The notes under the pieces are model-generated. The model worked only from the letters and a program-made list of their open reading frames with translations. It was not told the origin of the DNA and ran no database searches. 64,000 nt of DNA from Takakia lepidozioides (lineage: Eukaryota; Streptophyta; Takakiopsida; Takakiales; Takakiaceae): NCBI GenBank assembly GCA_030704615.1, contig CM060733.1, positions 41,354,001-41,418,000 on the forward strand, read 5' to 3'. Position 1 is the first letter of the stretch. Each line of letters begins with the position of its first letter. A program made the translations under genes and the position numbers. Shown piece by piece: positions 23,529 through 34,634 of this stretch.

Positions 23529-24899
23529 ATGAAGAATACAATCTGTCGCAATGAGAATATTTTCAAGCAATACAGACAGGTTGAGGCTGACCAAGAGAGG
23601 TACATCCTAGAGTTGCAACAAACGGTCATGGTAAATAGAAATGAATTCTCTGTGGCTAACAAGGCTTGGAAGGAAGCCAATAATCTGGCTGTTGCCTATG
23701 CAAGTTTGGTTGAACCTCATGCGAAGTGCATGGAGGCTTTACAGCAGCAGTTAAATGTGTACAGGCTCACAGAGGAGCAGACTCTCAGGGGTGCCACACA
23801 CAACTTGGTGGATAACCACCTTATGCAGGTCTGGTTAGCACAAGGTCCGGTGGAAGGCAAAGCACCAAGGAAGCTCACCCAGGGCGAGATGAATGAGCTC
23901 AGACTGCAGGTGCAGAACATTGCCACAACTACTATAGACAATGTCTATAGTAGAATAGCGGAGCTACAGGAGGATGTAGAAGGCCTGCAGACTCAGGTGG
24001 ATGACCTGAGTTCAAATATTGACAAGAGAGTCTTTGTATCTGAGGAGCAGCTGATGGCTACATATTTACAAGCCAGAACTCTAATTTTTCAGTCTTCTTC
24101 GCAAGGGGTGCAGGAGATGCCAGTGGTAGAAGGGCCAGTGGTACCAATACAACAACAAGTGACTGTAAAGGTAGTTGACCCTATTGTTACTACAACCACA
24201 CCACAGCCTGAGGTACGGGGGGATGCTGCTTTTAACCCATCTAAGACTCTTGCTGCACGAGAGTACAGTCGGGCTATGATTATGCCCTTCAACCAAATTC
24301 CCATTGTGTTGGATTTGGCTTGGAAGGAATTTAGTCCTCCGCAGTCGTTGGCACATTACTACCAGATCATGCGCATTTGGCTGCCAGTGACAACTAGGAC
24401 TAAGGTTCTTCCGAACAATCGACCCATTGAGGATCATCACTTTGCGAGGTACTGGTCTGAAGCAAGTACCATGTTGAAGGAATTAATTGCCTTCCAAGTT
24501 GTACATGGGTACATTTATACCAAGACCAAGGAGGTAGCAAGTATTGTCATGGGCTGTGGATTATACTATGCTGCTTGTTTTCTGGCACGTTATCACATTG
24601 AGCAACAGAGGATGCGATCGCGATTTCTGAGTTATTCCAGTGGGGATCATTGGGTCTTACCTTCAGTGCCACATCATATGTACCTATATGAAGCAAAAGT
24701 TATGATGCAAAAGGATTCCCAACTTCGTTCATGGTTTCATTCGCCCTGGAACAATTTGACAACACAGAAATTTGGCCCTGACGATATTTTCTTTAAGGGA
24801 CATGAGGCATGGAAATACTTGCACTGTTCCCAAGTCATTGGCACACCACTCACCTTTATGGACAAGGAGTTCAGGGTGTTCACCTTTTTTTGCCATTAA
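23529..24899 (+). CDS. Post-integrase ORF 3 of element B: coiled coil plus globular tail
   Basis: The first about 190 residues continue the coiled coil (YRQVEADQERYILELQQ, MNELRLQVQNIATT, ELQEDVEGLQTQVDDLSS). From about residue 240 there is a globular region rich in aromatics (PIVLDLAWKEF, HYYQIMRIWLPVTT, GCGLYYAACFLARYH) ending in VFTFFCH. It is not recognised; it is neither a viral glycoprotein-like sequence nor a known enzyme to my eye, and I see no signal peptide or clear membrane segment. Element C lacks about 740 bp of this globular part. Confidence 0.55.
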   Translation: MKNTICRNENIFKQYRQVEADQERYILELQQTVMVNRNEFSVANKAWKEANNLAVAYASLVEPHAKCMEALQQQLNVYRLTEEQTLRGATHNLVDNHLMQVWLAQGPVEGKAPRKLTQGEMNELRLQVQNIATTTIDNVYSRIAELQEDVEGLQTQVDDLSSNIDKRVFVSEEQLMATYLQARTLIFQSSSQGVQEMPVVEGPVVPIQQQVTVKVVDPIVTTTTPQPEVRGDAAFNPSKTLAAREYSRAMIMPFNQIPIVLDLAWKEFSPPQSLAHYYQIMRIWLPVTTRTKVLPNNRPIEDHHFARYWSEASTMLKELIAFQVVHGYIYTKTKEVASIVMGCGLYYAACFLARYHIEQQRMRSRFLSYSSGDHWVLPSVPHHMYLYEAKVMMQKDSQLRSWFHSPWNNLTTQKFGPDDIFFKGHEAWKYLHCSQVIGTPLTFMDKEFRVFTFFCH

Positions 24900-25278
24900 G
24901 CGCTTACAACAAGTTGTACAGTTTAAACTTCCAGACATGGTGGGACCACATTGTATGCCCCACAGGATTCCAGTTAGAGTTCGACCGTTAAAACACCTAA
25001 GGGGGGACGAGGATTCTGATACTACTGTTTCTTCAGTGGACTCTTTTGACATGGCAGAGGACTGTGCAATTCAGATGGCAGAGAAGAAACAACGGGGATC
25101 TCCTATGCCTGAGAGGTTACCTCGTTATCAGCCAAAGGAGGGTCAGACATTTCTAGGTAGTGCTCAATCATCTCCGTCAACCAGTGACAGGATTCAAGCT
25201 TGCACACGGAGTCCTTTACGAGACTCTCACCGTCAGAAGGGTGCTCGCTCAAAAAAGTTTGCTAATCCCAAACAGTAA
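24900..25278 (+). CDS. C-terminal tail of the post-integrase region
   Basis: The end of an open frame (its nominal start at 24772 lies inside ORF 3), read one frame away from ORF 3 and conserved with element C (LQQVVQFKLPDM, RVRPLKHLRG, DTTVSS). It probably continued ORF 3 before a frameshift in the T-rich stretch near 24890 (TTTTTT in B; element C has a shorter run). It ends in a basic tail 40 nt before the polypurine tract. Confidence 0.5.
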
Positions 25279-25299
25279 ACCGTGAGGACACGGTTTTTT

Positions 25300-25313
25300 T
25301 AGAGGGGGAGGGG
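25300..25313 (+). other. Polypurine tract of element B
   Basis: A purine run, AGAGGGGGAGGGG, ends four bases before the 3' LTR. It is the expected plus-strand primer site. Confidence 0.8.
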
Positions 25314-25317
25314 TAAA

Positions 25318-26241
25318 TGTTAGAGGGCTGCTTGGGACTTAGACCTTTTACGGGTTCTGTGGGGTACCCTTAATTTTTGCGCAGACTGCGACCAACAGGA
25401 GCCTTAGGGGTGGCAGCAGCAGGCTTTAGGGGGATTACACAGCCCGACACAGCCCGCCACAGCTTCGCACAGCCCGTCATAGCTAGTCACAACCGCCACA
25501 GTTTCGCACAACCCGTCACAGTCAACACAGCCAGTCACAGCCTGACACAGCCGACACAGCCTTACACAACCAGTCACAGCTCGGCACAGCTTGACACAAC
25601 CTGTCACAGTACATAGGGAACAGTTATCATTGGCAGGGAACGACTATGAGGGAACGACATCTGCAGAAGGAACGTGTTACTACAGGGATGACGGTTAATT
25701 AGTTAGGTGGTTAGAACAGCTTGCGGGCAGATAAGAGGAGGGGCAACGGAAAGAGGGGAGACACTTCACGGGGAGCGCTTCTTGGTCATGTAGGAGAGGA
25801 GATCAGGCGGAGAGCAAGAACGAGAGCACGGAGAAGGAGGAGAGATGAACAGTAGATGCTTGTTACATGCAAAGTTGTAGTGAAACTGTATGGCAGATTA
25901 GAGTCACCATGGCATTGGCCTGATACCCGATAAATCATAATCTGATACTTATTCGATACAAGCACACTGTGTAGAGAGACATGAGTGAAGCTGTGAAATG
26001 AATGCATGATTAATTGGAATTAAGTAGATACTGAAGCAATTTGATGCTTTAGTATCAAATAAGGTGAATTGATAACATGAAAGCAAGAAGGAATACAAAT
26101 GGGAAGCACAACCATGATTCACTAGTTGTAGGTCATGACTGATTGTACTGAGCGGGCTGAGTGCTTAGAAATATCCAACTCTTCTATCTTGGAGTTTCCA
26201 CCTCGGATAGCGAAGGGATGGGTGAGTAAAAGCCGTTCGAC
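25318..26241 (+). repeat. 3' LTR of element B
   Basis: It starts TGTTAGAGGG and ends TTCGACA. Across 25800-26020 it carries variants shared with the LTR remnant of element C and absent from its own 5' LTR (for example AAAGTTGTAGTGAAACTGTA in place of CAGTGATACTGTG). Confidence 0.85.
25438..25614 (+). repeat. 10-bp-period CACAG array in the 3' LTR
   Basis: About 18 units of the same CACAGYCNNN repeat as in the 5' LTR, ending with the same terminal unit CACAGTACAT. It is seven units shorter than the 5' array. Confidence 0.85.
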
Positions 26242-26295
26242 ATAACTCCATGTGCAATTTCCTACGTATCCAAGTGCATCTCATATGTCGAGGCT
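26242..26295. other. 54-bp spacer at the centre of the inverted pair
   Basis: Unique-looking sequence between the outward LTR ends of elements B and C. The flanking about 100 bp on each side are nearly perfect reverse complements (roughly three differences), so this is the loop of a very long inverted repeat. Confidence 0.8.
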
Positions 26296-26770
26296 GTCGA
26301 GCGGCTTTTACTCACCCATCCCTTCGCTATCTGAGGTGGAAACTCCAAGATAGAAGAGTTGGATATCTCTAAGCACTCAGCCCGCTCAGTACAATCAGTC
26401 ATGACCTACAGCTAGTGAATCATGGTTGTGCTTCCCATTTGTATTCCTTCTTGCCTTCATGTTATCAATTTACCTTATCTGATACTGAAGCATCAGATTG
26501 CTTCAATCTCTTCTTAGTTCCAGTTAATCATGCATTCATTTCACAGCTTCACTCATGTCTCTCTACACAGTGTGCTTGTATCGAATAAGTATCAGATTAT
26601 GATTTATCAGGTATCAGGCCAATGCCATGGTGACTCTAATCTGCCCTACAGTTTCACTACAGCTTTGCATGTAACAAGCATCTACTGTTCATCTCTCCTC
26701 CTTCTCCGTGCTCTCGTTCTTGCTCTCCGCCTGATCTCCTCTCCTACATGACCAAGAAGCGCTCCCCGTG
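26296..26770 (-). repeat. Partial 3' LTR of element C
   Basis: Reverse complement of roughly the last 470 bp of the element B LTR. It stops at GCTCCCCGTG and jumps directly into coding sequence of the tail ORF. Confidence 0.85.
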
Positions 26771-29587
26771 AACGAGGTAACCTCTCAGGCATAGGAGATC
26801 CCCGTTGTTTCTTCTTTGCCATCTGAATTGCACAGTCCTCTGCCATGTCAAAAGAGTCCGCTGAAGAAACAGTAGTATCAGAATCCTCCTCCCCCCTTAG
26901 GTGTTTTAACGGTCGAACTCTAACTGGAATCCTGTGGGGCATACAATGTGGTCTCACCATGTCTGGAAGTTTAAACTGTACAACTTGCTGTAAGCGCTTA
27001 ATGGCAAAAAATGTGAACACCCTGAACTCCTTGTCCATAAAGGTGAGTGGTGTGCCAATGACTTGGGAACAGTGCAAGTATTAATTAGAGTTCTAGCTTG
27101 TAAATAAGTAGCCATCAGCTACTCCTCAGGTACAAAGACTCTCTTGTCAATATTTGAACTCAGGTCATCCACCTGAGTCTGCAGGCCTTCTACATCCTCT
27201 TGTAGCTCCGCTATTCTACTATTAGTAGTTGTGGCAATGTTCTGCACCTGCAGTCTGAGCTCATTCATCTCGCCCTGGGTGAGCTTCCTTGGTGCTTTGC
27301 CTTCCACCGGACCTTGTGCTAACCAGACCTGCATAAGGTGGTTATCCACCAAGTTGTGAGTGACACCCCTGAGAGTTTGCTCCTCTGTGAGCCTGTACAC
27401 ATCTAACTGCTGCTGTAAAGCCTCCATGCGCTTCGCATGAGGTCCAATTAAACTCACATAGGCAACAGCCAGATTATTGGCTTCCTTCCAAGCCTTGTTA
27501 GCCACAGAGAGTTCATTTCTATTTACCATGACCGTTTGTTGCAACTCGAGGATGTACCTCTCTTGGTCACCCTCAACCTGTCTGTATTGCTTGAAAGTAT
27601 TCTCATTGCGACAGATTGTATTCTTCATATCAACAATGAGTTTTGCCTACTCGATTATCTCTGCCTCTGCTTTCATACATCTCTCCCCTTGTCTGTTAAC
27701 TTCTAATGCAGTTTGCTCAAGAGTAGTTGTGAGTGTAGCACATTGTATGGTCATCCTCTCATGTACTGCTTGCAACTCTGTATGTAGTGCATTGACTTCT
27801 TGCAACTTGCCCTCATGCTTCACCTGCATTTGGTATAACTGTTGCTTATGTGCTTCATGCAACTGGTCCTGCTCGAGGCCGACTTCAATCAGATGTCCCT
27901 TGGCCAACTGCAAAGCAGCCTTTGTGTCCTCTAACTCTTGCTGTAACTTGAGATTGACCTCCTCATCGACCTTGTTTGCACCCTCAGTGGCAAGTCGAGC
28001 CTCAAACTCCTTTCTGAGTTCCTCCCTCAAAGCTGCCAATTGGGTAGATGGAACATGGGATTTCACATAAGTGCCCAACAAATTAAGTGTTCTGCTTATG
28101 GAACTCCTGCTGAGGGTCTTCATGGGGAGCTTGCTGCTATTCTCCCTGATCCTCAATAGTGTAATGCCTCACCAACCATTCAGGCCATTGCCCCACCAGA
28201 TTTTCTTCCTGAACCACCTCATCCGCCATAGGTGCTGCAGTGTCTTGATATTCTACCCCTGGTACCTCCGTCACAGGTGTGGGTATTACATGCACAGCAG
28301 GGTTTTCCCTGGACAACCGCTGCACCTCTGGAATCACTGATTCCCTTACCAAGCCAGAGTTTTCATAGAAAAGGTCACCCTTCTCAATTTCGGCCACGAC
28401 CTACTCTGTAGTGGGAATGTCCAACCTTTCTCCTTCCAGAGCAATTGGGGGTGATGTCACAGCATATACTAACTGTGGAACCTCTAAACAACTGAGTCAA
28501 TTGGTTGTGGTGGCTGTGGTATCGAAGTGACTTCCTCTTCCCTCTCTGAAGGCCGTGCTTCCAATAATAGCAGCTCTCTGTGCTGCTGAGCCCCATCCTG
28601 CACAAGAGCTTGGGAAACATTATCGTGCGGTTTCCGTGAAGCCAGTGGATCCGCCACTACAGTCATACCCCGCCTCTGTCTCTTAGACTGGTGTTGCACT
28701 GTCAGTCCACCCTCACTGTGTGAAGAGCCTTGCTCTTCAATTGTAGTGGTTTTTGCCTCAAACACTCCCATCTCCTTACGTTCCTGAGTATCAAGTATGC
28801 AAGAATCAAGAATTATTTGGGGAATGACTGGACCGGACACAATGATCGGAGACTTAGCAGCAGTGCCTTGTAACCTCTTCATCTCGTCAACCAATCCGTT
28901 GTACATTAACTCCGCCCAAGCGACATCCTCTCCCCTCAAAGCTTTCAGGATCTCCTCTGTGAATGACCTGCTCAAATACTGTTGGTTCTGTTTCATGGCA
29001 AACAGAACGTTCAATATTTGGTCAACTTCCCTAAGCCCTGGGTACTCGGCTTTGGTACAAGCGTAGCCTTGAGTTTTAAAGAAACTCCCTTCTTAGAACA
29101 GATTCCCTATCTGCAATCTTGCCCTGTGCTCATCCACATCCACATGTCCTGATGGCAAATCAAACAATTACTACAGGTACTGCAGAGTAATTTCTATATC
29201 TACTCCCCTCACCTGAGTAACTCCCGTCCGAGGCTCAAAATTCTGAAGAAATTGTATCATGAACTGCCGATGATGCAAGGACCAGTCCTTGCGTAGCAGC
29301 CCTTCCAATCGCAACTCCCTTAGCAGCTGTACTGTCTGCGGTGCTGCAATTGTTTGCTTCTGCAGTATCGTCGTGCTCTTCACCCTGATATCCTCCATTC
29401 CCCTCACTCTCTTCATTCTAGACAAACAGAAAGGCTTTGTTTGAAACAGCTGAAAGAAAGCTTGTAGTGCACAGAGCATGAAGGTATGGTTGGCACAGAA
29501 TGAAATGGGTAAGTGTTTGTAAGCCTGTGGGGCTTGCAAGTATCGATTTAGAGAAATGTACTCTCCGTTCGTCTGTCCTTGTGCCAC
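26771..29587 (-). pseudogene. Post-integrase ORFs of element C (broken)
   Basis: Homologous to 21500-25130 of B. Surviving frames are 29587-29171 and 29014-28484 (globular region of ORF 1), 28397-28137 (acidic linker), 28156-27647 (first coiled coil), 27628-27119 (second coiled coil) and 27077-26771 (tail). The heptad pattern is retained. The stop between the two coiled-coil frames is at the same place as in B. The most aromatic part of ORF 3 is deleted. The tail frame runs straight into LTR sequence because of the 26770 deletion. Confidence 0.75.
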
Positions 29588-32368
29588 TGCGTAAGTAGTA
29601 AGGCGAGCGTGTAGTCTGTTATTTCCGCCATAGCTTCAAAGCTATAGCTTTGATTGTCTCCCCTGTCGAGACGCCCGTTACTCGGAACCACGCCGACTCT
29701 TGCGCTCATAATTTCTCTAAATTCTTGATCTTGCTTCTTGGAAAATACCCTCTGCAGGTAATTCTGGCTCATGATTGGCTGTTGGCTCTGTGATTGGTTT
29801 TGTAATTTAATTCCCTTCCGTGGATTTTCCCCCCTGGACTGTCCACTAGGATAGCACATGTGACAAGGATTTCGCTTTTCGGTACTTGTAAAGGGTTCCG
29901 TTACCCTTTCCCTGTATGCATTAATGGGCCCCCAATAAATTTCGGTTAACATACCGGGTAGATACTTTGACGGCCAATTTTGTCTTCCTTCTTGATGACA
30001 CCCGTTCTTGCAATTCATGTCCGGTTGTGTGTCTCGCTCTGGCGTCCACGTGTCCATTTCTAAACCTGCCTCCGTCCACTTTTCCGCCGGCCACTCTCTG
30101 GATGTTAATCCACGTCCACCTGTCACTGATCCTATGGACTGTGTAACCCCGGTAGGCTGTGTTGAGTTGTGACAGGCTGTGTCATACTGTGGTACGTTGT
30201 GATAGGCTGTGTGGCACTGTGATGGGCTGTGATAGCTATTCAAACACCTGTGTTCTTTGCTAAGACCATACCCAATCGGTTCAATGACAAATGCTTCATG
30301 CTCCGTTGGTATTACCGGTGTAGCCCGTGACTGTTCCTGTGTTTCTATATGCAAATCGTGCCTTAATGGTTTGTCATGGATACCACTGTATCCCTTCAAC
30401 TTATTGGCATTGACTCTTCCCAGCATCTCTTTGTTAATGGTTTGTAACATGGCTGTGTTGTTATCATACATCTTCTGTATGACATAAGGTCCTTTCCATG
30501 GTGATTTAAGCTTAGAAGCTTTAATCTTCCCCTTCTTCTGCAACCAGAGAAACAAATCTCTCGTCTTAAAAGTCTTTAATTTGCCTTCATCAAACTGTTC
30601 CTTCCTCTTCATCTGAATTCTGGTCATGTTATCAGCTGCATCAGTACGTACTTCTTCCACATGGTATAATTCATGTTTCCTGACCTTAATTGAATCTTCC
30701 AATTCCATTCTCTTTCCCCATTCCGTTCTCATGGTAGGTAACAAGAATTCCACTGGAAGTAAAGCTTCCATACCATAAACTAATTGGAATGGTGTATACT
30801 TAGTGGTGACTTTATATGAAGTCCTGTATGACCACAAAGCTGTCAGCAACTTTGTATCCCAATCCGTTCTGTTTGCATTGACTATCTTAGCCAAGATAGT
30901 ACATAGTATTTTGTTGGTAGCCTCTGCCTGCCCATTACCCTGTGGGTAATACGTTGTACTCTTTCTATGCACAATCATGAACTCTTTAGTCAATAGTTCA
31001 ATGGTCTCATTAATGAAGTGACTTCCCTGGTCACTGATAAATTCCAAGGGACAGCCAAATCGTGTAAGTATGTTCTCATACAGGAACCTTGCTGTGGACT
31101 TGGCTGTGTTGTCCCTCAGAGCTTTAGTTTCACTTTGTAGTATAATCAGTGGCTGTAATTATATACTTGTTCTGTGTATTCTTGGCCGGTGGGTTAATTG
31201 GTCCAACAAAGTCTAGTCCCCATTTCTGAAATGGTTCAGTAGGCATCGTAGGATGTAAAGCCATCTTCCCAGATCTCTGCAAAGGTCCTAGCCTCTGACA
31301 TTCATCACAACTCTGACAATACTTGTGTACATCTTTGAACAAAGTAGGCCACCAGTAACCTGCAAGTAGTATCTTCCTACTGGTAGTCTCTTCTCCAAAA
31401 TGTCCTCCAGCCACTTCTTTATGAACTTCCTCCAAAACTTTATTTACTTCATGGTGGTACAAGCATCGTTTAAGTACTCCATCAGGTCCTAGCTTATACA
31501 TTCTGACCCCTACCATAGTATAAGGTAAAGCCTTGATAGCGATTCTCTTCCTCTGCTCCTTACCATAACTAGGTGGGCACTGACCATAAGTAAGGTAGTA
31601 TCTGATTGGCCACTGCCAATCTAACCATTCATCTGCACTTCCTTGCACCTCCATTGCAAATAAACTCGCATCAGGCAATTGGTCGTCTACTCCTGTGGCG
31701 GGCTCTCCTGTTGTTAGGCGTGACAAATGATTTGCCACAAGATGCAAACGGCCAGGCTTGTAAACAACTTCGAACTCAAACTCGTGCAAGATTATTAACC
31801 ACCTTGCTATCCTTCCACTTATCAAAGGCTTGTTCACCAGATATATCAGAGCCCGGTGATCCACATAAAACATAAACTTTCTTTCCAATAGGTAATGCCT
31901 GAATTTCTTGACTGCATAAATCATTGCCAGTGCTTCTCTTTCAGTTGTGCTATAGTTCCTTTCAGCACTGTTCATCAACCTGCTAGCATAGTACACCGGT
32001 GAATCTATATTTCCTGTAACATTTTGGGCTAACACCGCTCCCAACGCTTCTCCTGAGGCATCATAGTGAACATGAAATACTAGATGCCAGTGAGGGTTAA
32101 TCAACACAGGTGTAGTTGTTACTGACAATGTAAGTTCCTCAAAAGCCTGTTGACATTCAGCTGTCCATGCAAACACTGCATCTTTCTTCAGAAGCTTGCT
32201 CAATGGTGTTGCTATCTGTGCATATCTTTTGACAAATCTTCTGTAATAACTGGTTTGTCCAAGGAATCTCCTTAGACTCTTAACATTTACTGGTGGTGGA
32301 GAGGCTTTAATGAAGTACACTTCTCTGGATTCAGGCCCAGACCTCTCATCCTGCATCTGGCCAAACAT
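29588..32368 (-). pseudogene. pol: RNase H and integrase of element C
   Basis: The frame 32368-31130 carries the reverse-transcriptase thumb (LRRFLGQTSYYRRFV), RNase H (YYASRLMNSAERNYSTTERE, FMFYVDHRAL) and the integrase zinc module up to GLDFVGPINPP. A short gap with a frame change near 31130 separates it from 31047-29548, which has FISDQGSHF, GNGQAEATNK, the C-terminal domain and the CACAG-derived repeat. The knuckle after the repeat has lost its histidine and last cysteine. It is very close to B in sequence, so the split is recent. Confidence 0.88.
30145..30238 (-). repeat. 10-bp-period CACAG array of element C
   Basis: About eight to nine units, read on the plus strand as TGTGNNNGGC-type monomers. 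It is at the same place after integrase as the 16-unit array of B, so the array has changed length between the two copies. Confidence 0.75.
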
Positions 32369-33450
32369 AACTCCAATTTATGCAAGTGATCATTCTTAGA
32401 GTTGTACACACTGAAATCATCCAAGAACACCTGCATGAAATCATCCAGATACTCATGAAAAGATTCACTTATCACTCTCTGAAAGGTTGCTAGTGCATTA
32501 CAAAGTCCAAAAGGCATGACTTTGTATGCATAAGCACCTCAGTCTGTGATGAAAGCTGTCTTTCATTGGTCTTCTTCTGCCACTTGCACTTGATTATAAC
32601 CACTGAAGCCATCCATGAATGAGTACATCTCATGGCCTGCCACAGTGTCCAATACCGCTTCTGTGAATGGCAAAGGAAAAGGATCTTTCTTCGTGCAAGC
32701 ATTCAACTTCTTATAGTTCACACAAACTCTCAGTTTACCATTCTTCTTGGGAACTATCACAATGGGTGACAACCAAGTTGTATACTCTATCGGGTATATA
32801 AACTTAGCCTCAGCCAACTTCTTGATCTCTTCTCCAACCTTCTGTGCATAGTTGGGATTCATTCCGTACCTTGCCTGTTTGATTGGTACTGACCCTGGTT
32901 CCAGTTCAATCTTATGCTGACAGATCTCAGGTGGTATCCCTTTTAGATCCTCGTAGCTCCAAGCAAATACATCTCTGTATTTGATGAACAAACTCTTAGC
33001 TTCCTCAAAGAATTATGGCTCCAAATCAGCCCCTACCTTCACCATCCTCGGTTCTTCAGTTCCCATATTCACTTCTCTCACCTGCTCATCAGTTGTGATT
33101 GTCCAACCAGTTACTACTTCATCGTGTAAACTCACAGTGGCTGGTTCCGCTAGGATTTCCATTTCTCTTTCTCTTTCTTCATAAAAATGTGGTGGATAAT
33201 TGCTTATTTCACCTTCAATTGGTGTTGTTGTCACTACACCACAACAGATACCTTTTAAACAACTAAGGCCTTCCAGCTGCATCTCTGCAACCTGCTCCCA
33301 CTCTGGGTGTGCAGCGAACAGGGTAGCTTCCTGCTCCTCATCCAGTCCTCCCCTCCAGTCATACTCCCTGACCCCTCGAGGTCTTCTCGTAGCAGGTAAT
33401 CTACTAGATTTCTTAGTGGTAATTTGTATCTTGTGCATCCCATTATGCAC
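32287..33450 (-). pseudogene. pol: Reverse transcriptase of element C
   Basis: 33450-33013 holds the linker between protease and reverse transcriptase, with TLFAAHPEWEQVAEMQ. 32991-32563 holds the fingers/palm (ARYGMNPNYA, WLSPIVIVPKKNGKLRVCVNY, SFMDGFSGYNQVQ). 32517-32287 holds MPFGLCNALATFQR and the catalytic FLDDF. It is split by stops and frame changes. Near the 32310 end a short stretch present in B after NPEKCTF is missing. Confidence 0.85.
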
Positions 33451-33489
33451 AGTTAGTAACTGGGAATTCCAGTCATGGGATACCCTGGC

Positions 33490-33879
33490 CTATTTCAGCC
33501 ACGGACGTCCCAATAATAAGGAGTAAGCCTCCATGACTTCATCCATTTTCAACACAGTTACTGTGATCATAAAGATCATCTTTTGAATCTGTATCTTAAC
33601 TCCTCTTATCAATCCCAATGGCTGTACACTTCTTTGATTTGCCATTGTTACTGTAAATGGGGCTGGTTTCATGTTACTTAGACCAAGCTTCTGCCTTAAT
33701 TGGTCTGTCATGATATTCACTCCAGAGTCTCCATCTATCAGTACATCAGTTAGTTCTGTGCTTCCAATTCTCAATTGGATTACTGGCATAGAATCATCAA
33801 AGTCCATGACTGTTTCTCGCCCTTCCGGCTTCACATTATAACTGGTCACCTTGCTGTTCAGGTCTGTGTTCCCTGTCAC
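33490..33879 (-). pseudogene. pol: Aspartic protease of element C
   Basis: A 129-residue frame with the layout of a retrotransposon pepsin-like protease: a strand-rich N-terminus (VIQLRIGSTELTDVLID), the active-site region VLIDGDSGVNIM with the D-S-G triplet, then a flap-like stretch and the closing YSLLLGRPWL motif typical of Ty3/gypsy protease C-termini. The protease would cut the gag-pol polyprotein. This is the only recognisable protease in the three elements of this window. Confidence 0.75.
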
Positions 33880-33888
33880 ATGGGCAAT

Positions 33889-34634
33889 TCAATTGATTGC
33901 TTGATACAGCCTGTGTCTACAATAAGGTGCCACAGCCAATAGCTGTCCAATGGTAATCTCCGCTTTGGACTGGCATATTACTTCAGCCAAAGTCCCTTCA
34001 TTACTCTGCATGTCTGTAGCTTCTTTCTTCCCTTCATCCTCACTCACTTCCTCTTCTCTTTCAGAATCAGAGGAATCTGCCATAGGAATATCAGTACTCT
34101 TCTGCATTTCCCTTATGGAATCTGCCACTTCTTTGTGCAGTTCTTTCTCATCTCTCCAAGCCTCATCATCTTCAGGCACATCACTGCCATCTTCATTATC
34201 ATCATCTTCCTCATCTACTGGAGGTATTAGTTTGGCTTTGCTTCTCGTTACTATCATTGTACTTACTTTTGGTACAACACATGGCCTAACCATGTGAGCT
34301 GCCACCACTGGCCCCTCATTCACAGGAGCTCTCATCTCATTCTGGTGTCTGATCCAGAATGGACAGGCTGCCTTGCGATGGCCTGCCTGATTACAATAGT
34401 AACATAGTTCTTCCCCATTAGGTCCTCGCCCTTGGTCTGTTCTGGAATTGTTTCTGTAATCCTGATTCCCTGGCTGGTAATTCCCCCTTGGATTACCCTG
34501 ATAGTTGCTCTGGAATTCCCTTGGTAATTCCCTCTTGGATTACCTCTCCCTTCCATGCCATTGTTATAACCACCAGGCCTACCATAGTGGTCCTGATCAC
34601 TGTTTCTTCTTGGCTGGGGCTGCACTTGATGCAC
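33889..34634 (-). pseudogene. gag: Gag C-terminus and gag-pol linker of element C
   Basis: 34634-34332 is a glycine/asparagine/arginine-rich region (GRPGGYNNGMEGRGN) with the remains of the third knuckle in another frame near 34400. 34335-33889 is the acidic linker (MRAPVNEGPVVAAHMVRP, IVTRSKAKLIPPVDEEDDD) shared almost residue for residue with B, continuing into the stretch that B has deleted (DIPMADSSDSEREEEVSED). Homology to B stops near 34686. Confidence 0.75.

Larger units (their letters stand above)
13808..26241 (+). mobile_element. Ty3/gypsy LTR retrotransposon, element B (12.4 kb, defective)
   Basis: The order is 5' LTR, PBS, leader ORFs, gag, reverse transcriptase, RNase H, integrase, extra ORFs (21-25.3 kb), polypurine tract and 3' LTR. 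The long extra region after integrase and the TGGCGACC-type PBS recall the plant Tat/Athila/Ogre group of Ty3/gypsy; the clade is inference. The aspartic protease is missing by internal deletion near 17600. The flanks (AGCCT on the left, TAACT on the right) do not form a target-site duplication. Confidence 0.9.

Noticed and set aside
22091-23941. Long minus-strand ORFs (up to 218 residues) opposite the post-integrase ORFs
   Set aside because: Cysteine/serine-rich shadows of coiled-coil codons; the sense strand has heptads and is shared with element C in frame.
23034-24899. Interpretation of the post-integrase ORFs as an envelope gene
   Set aside because: No signal peptide, clear membrane anchor or furin-like site is visible; coiled coil alone is not enough.
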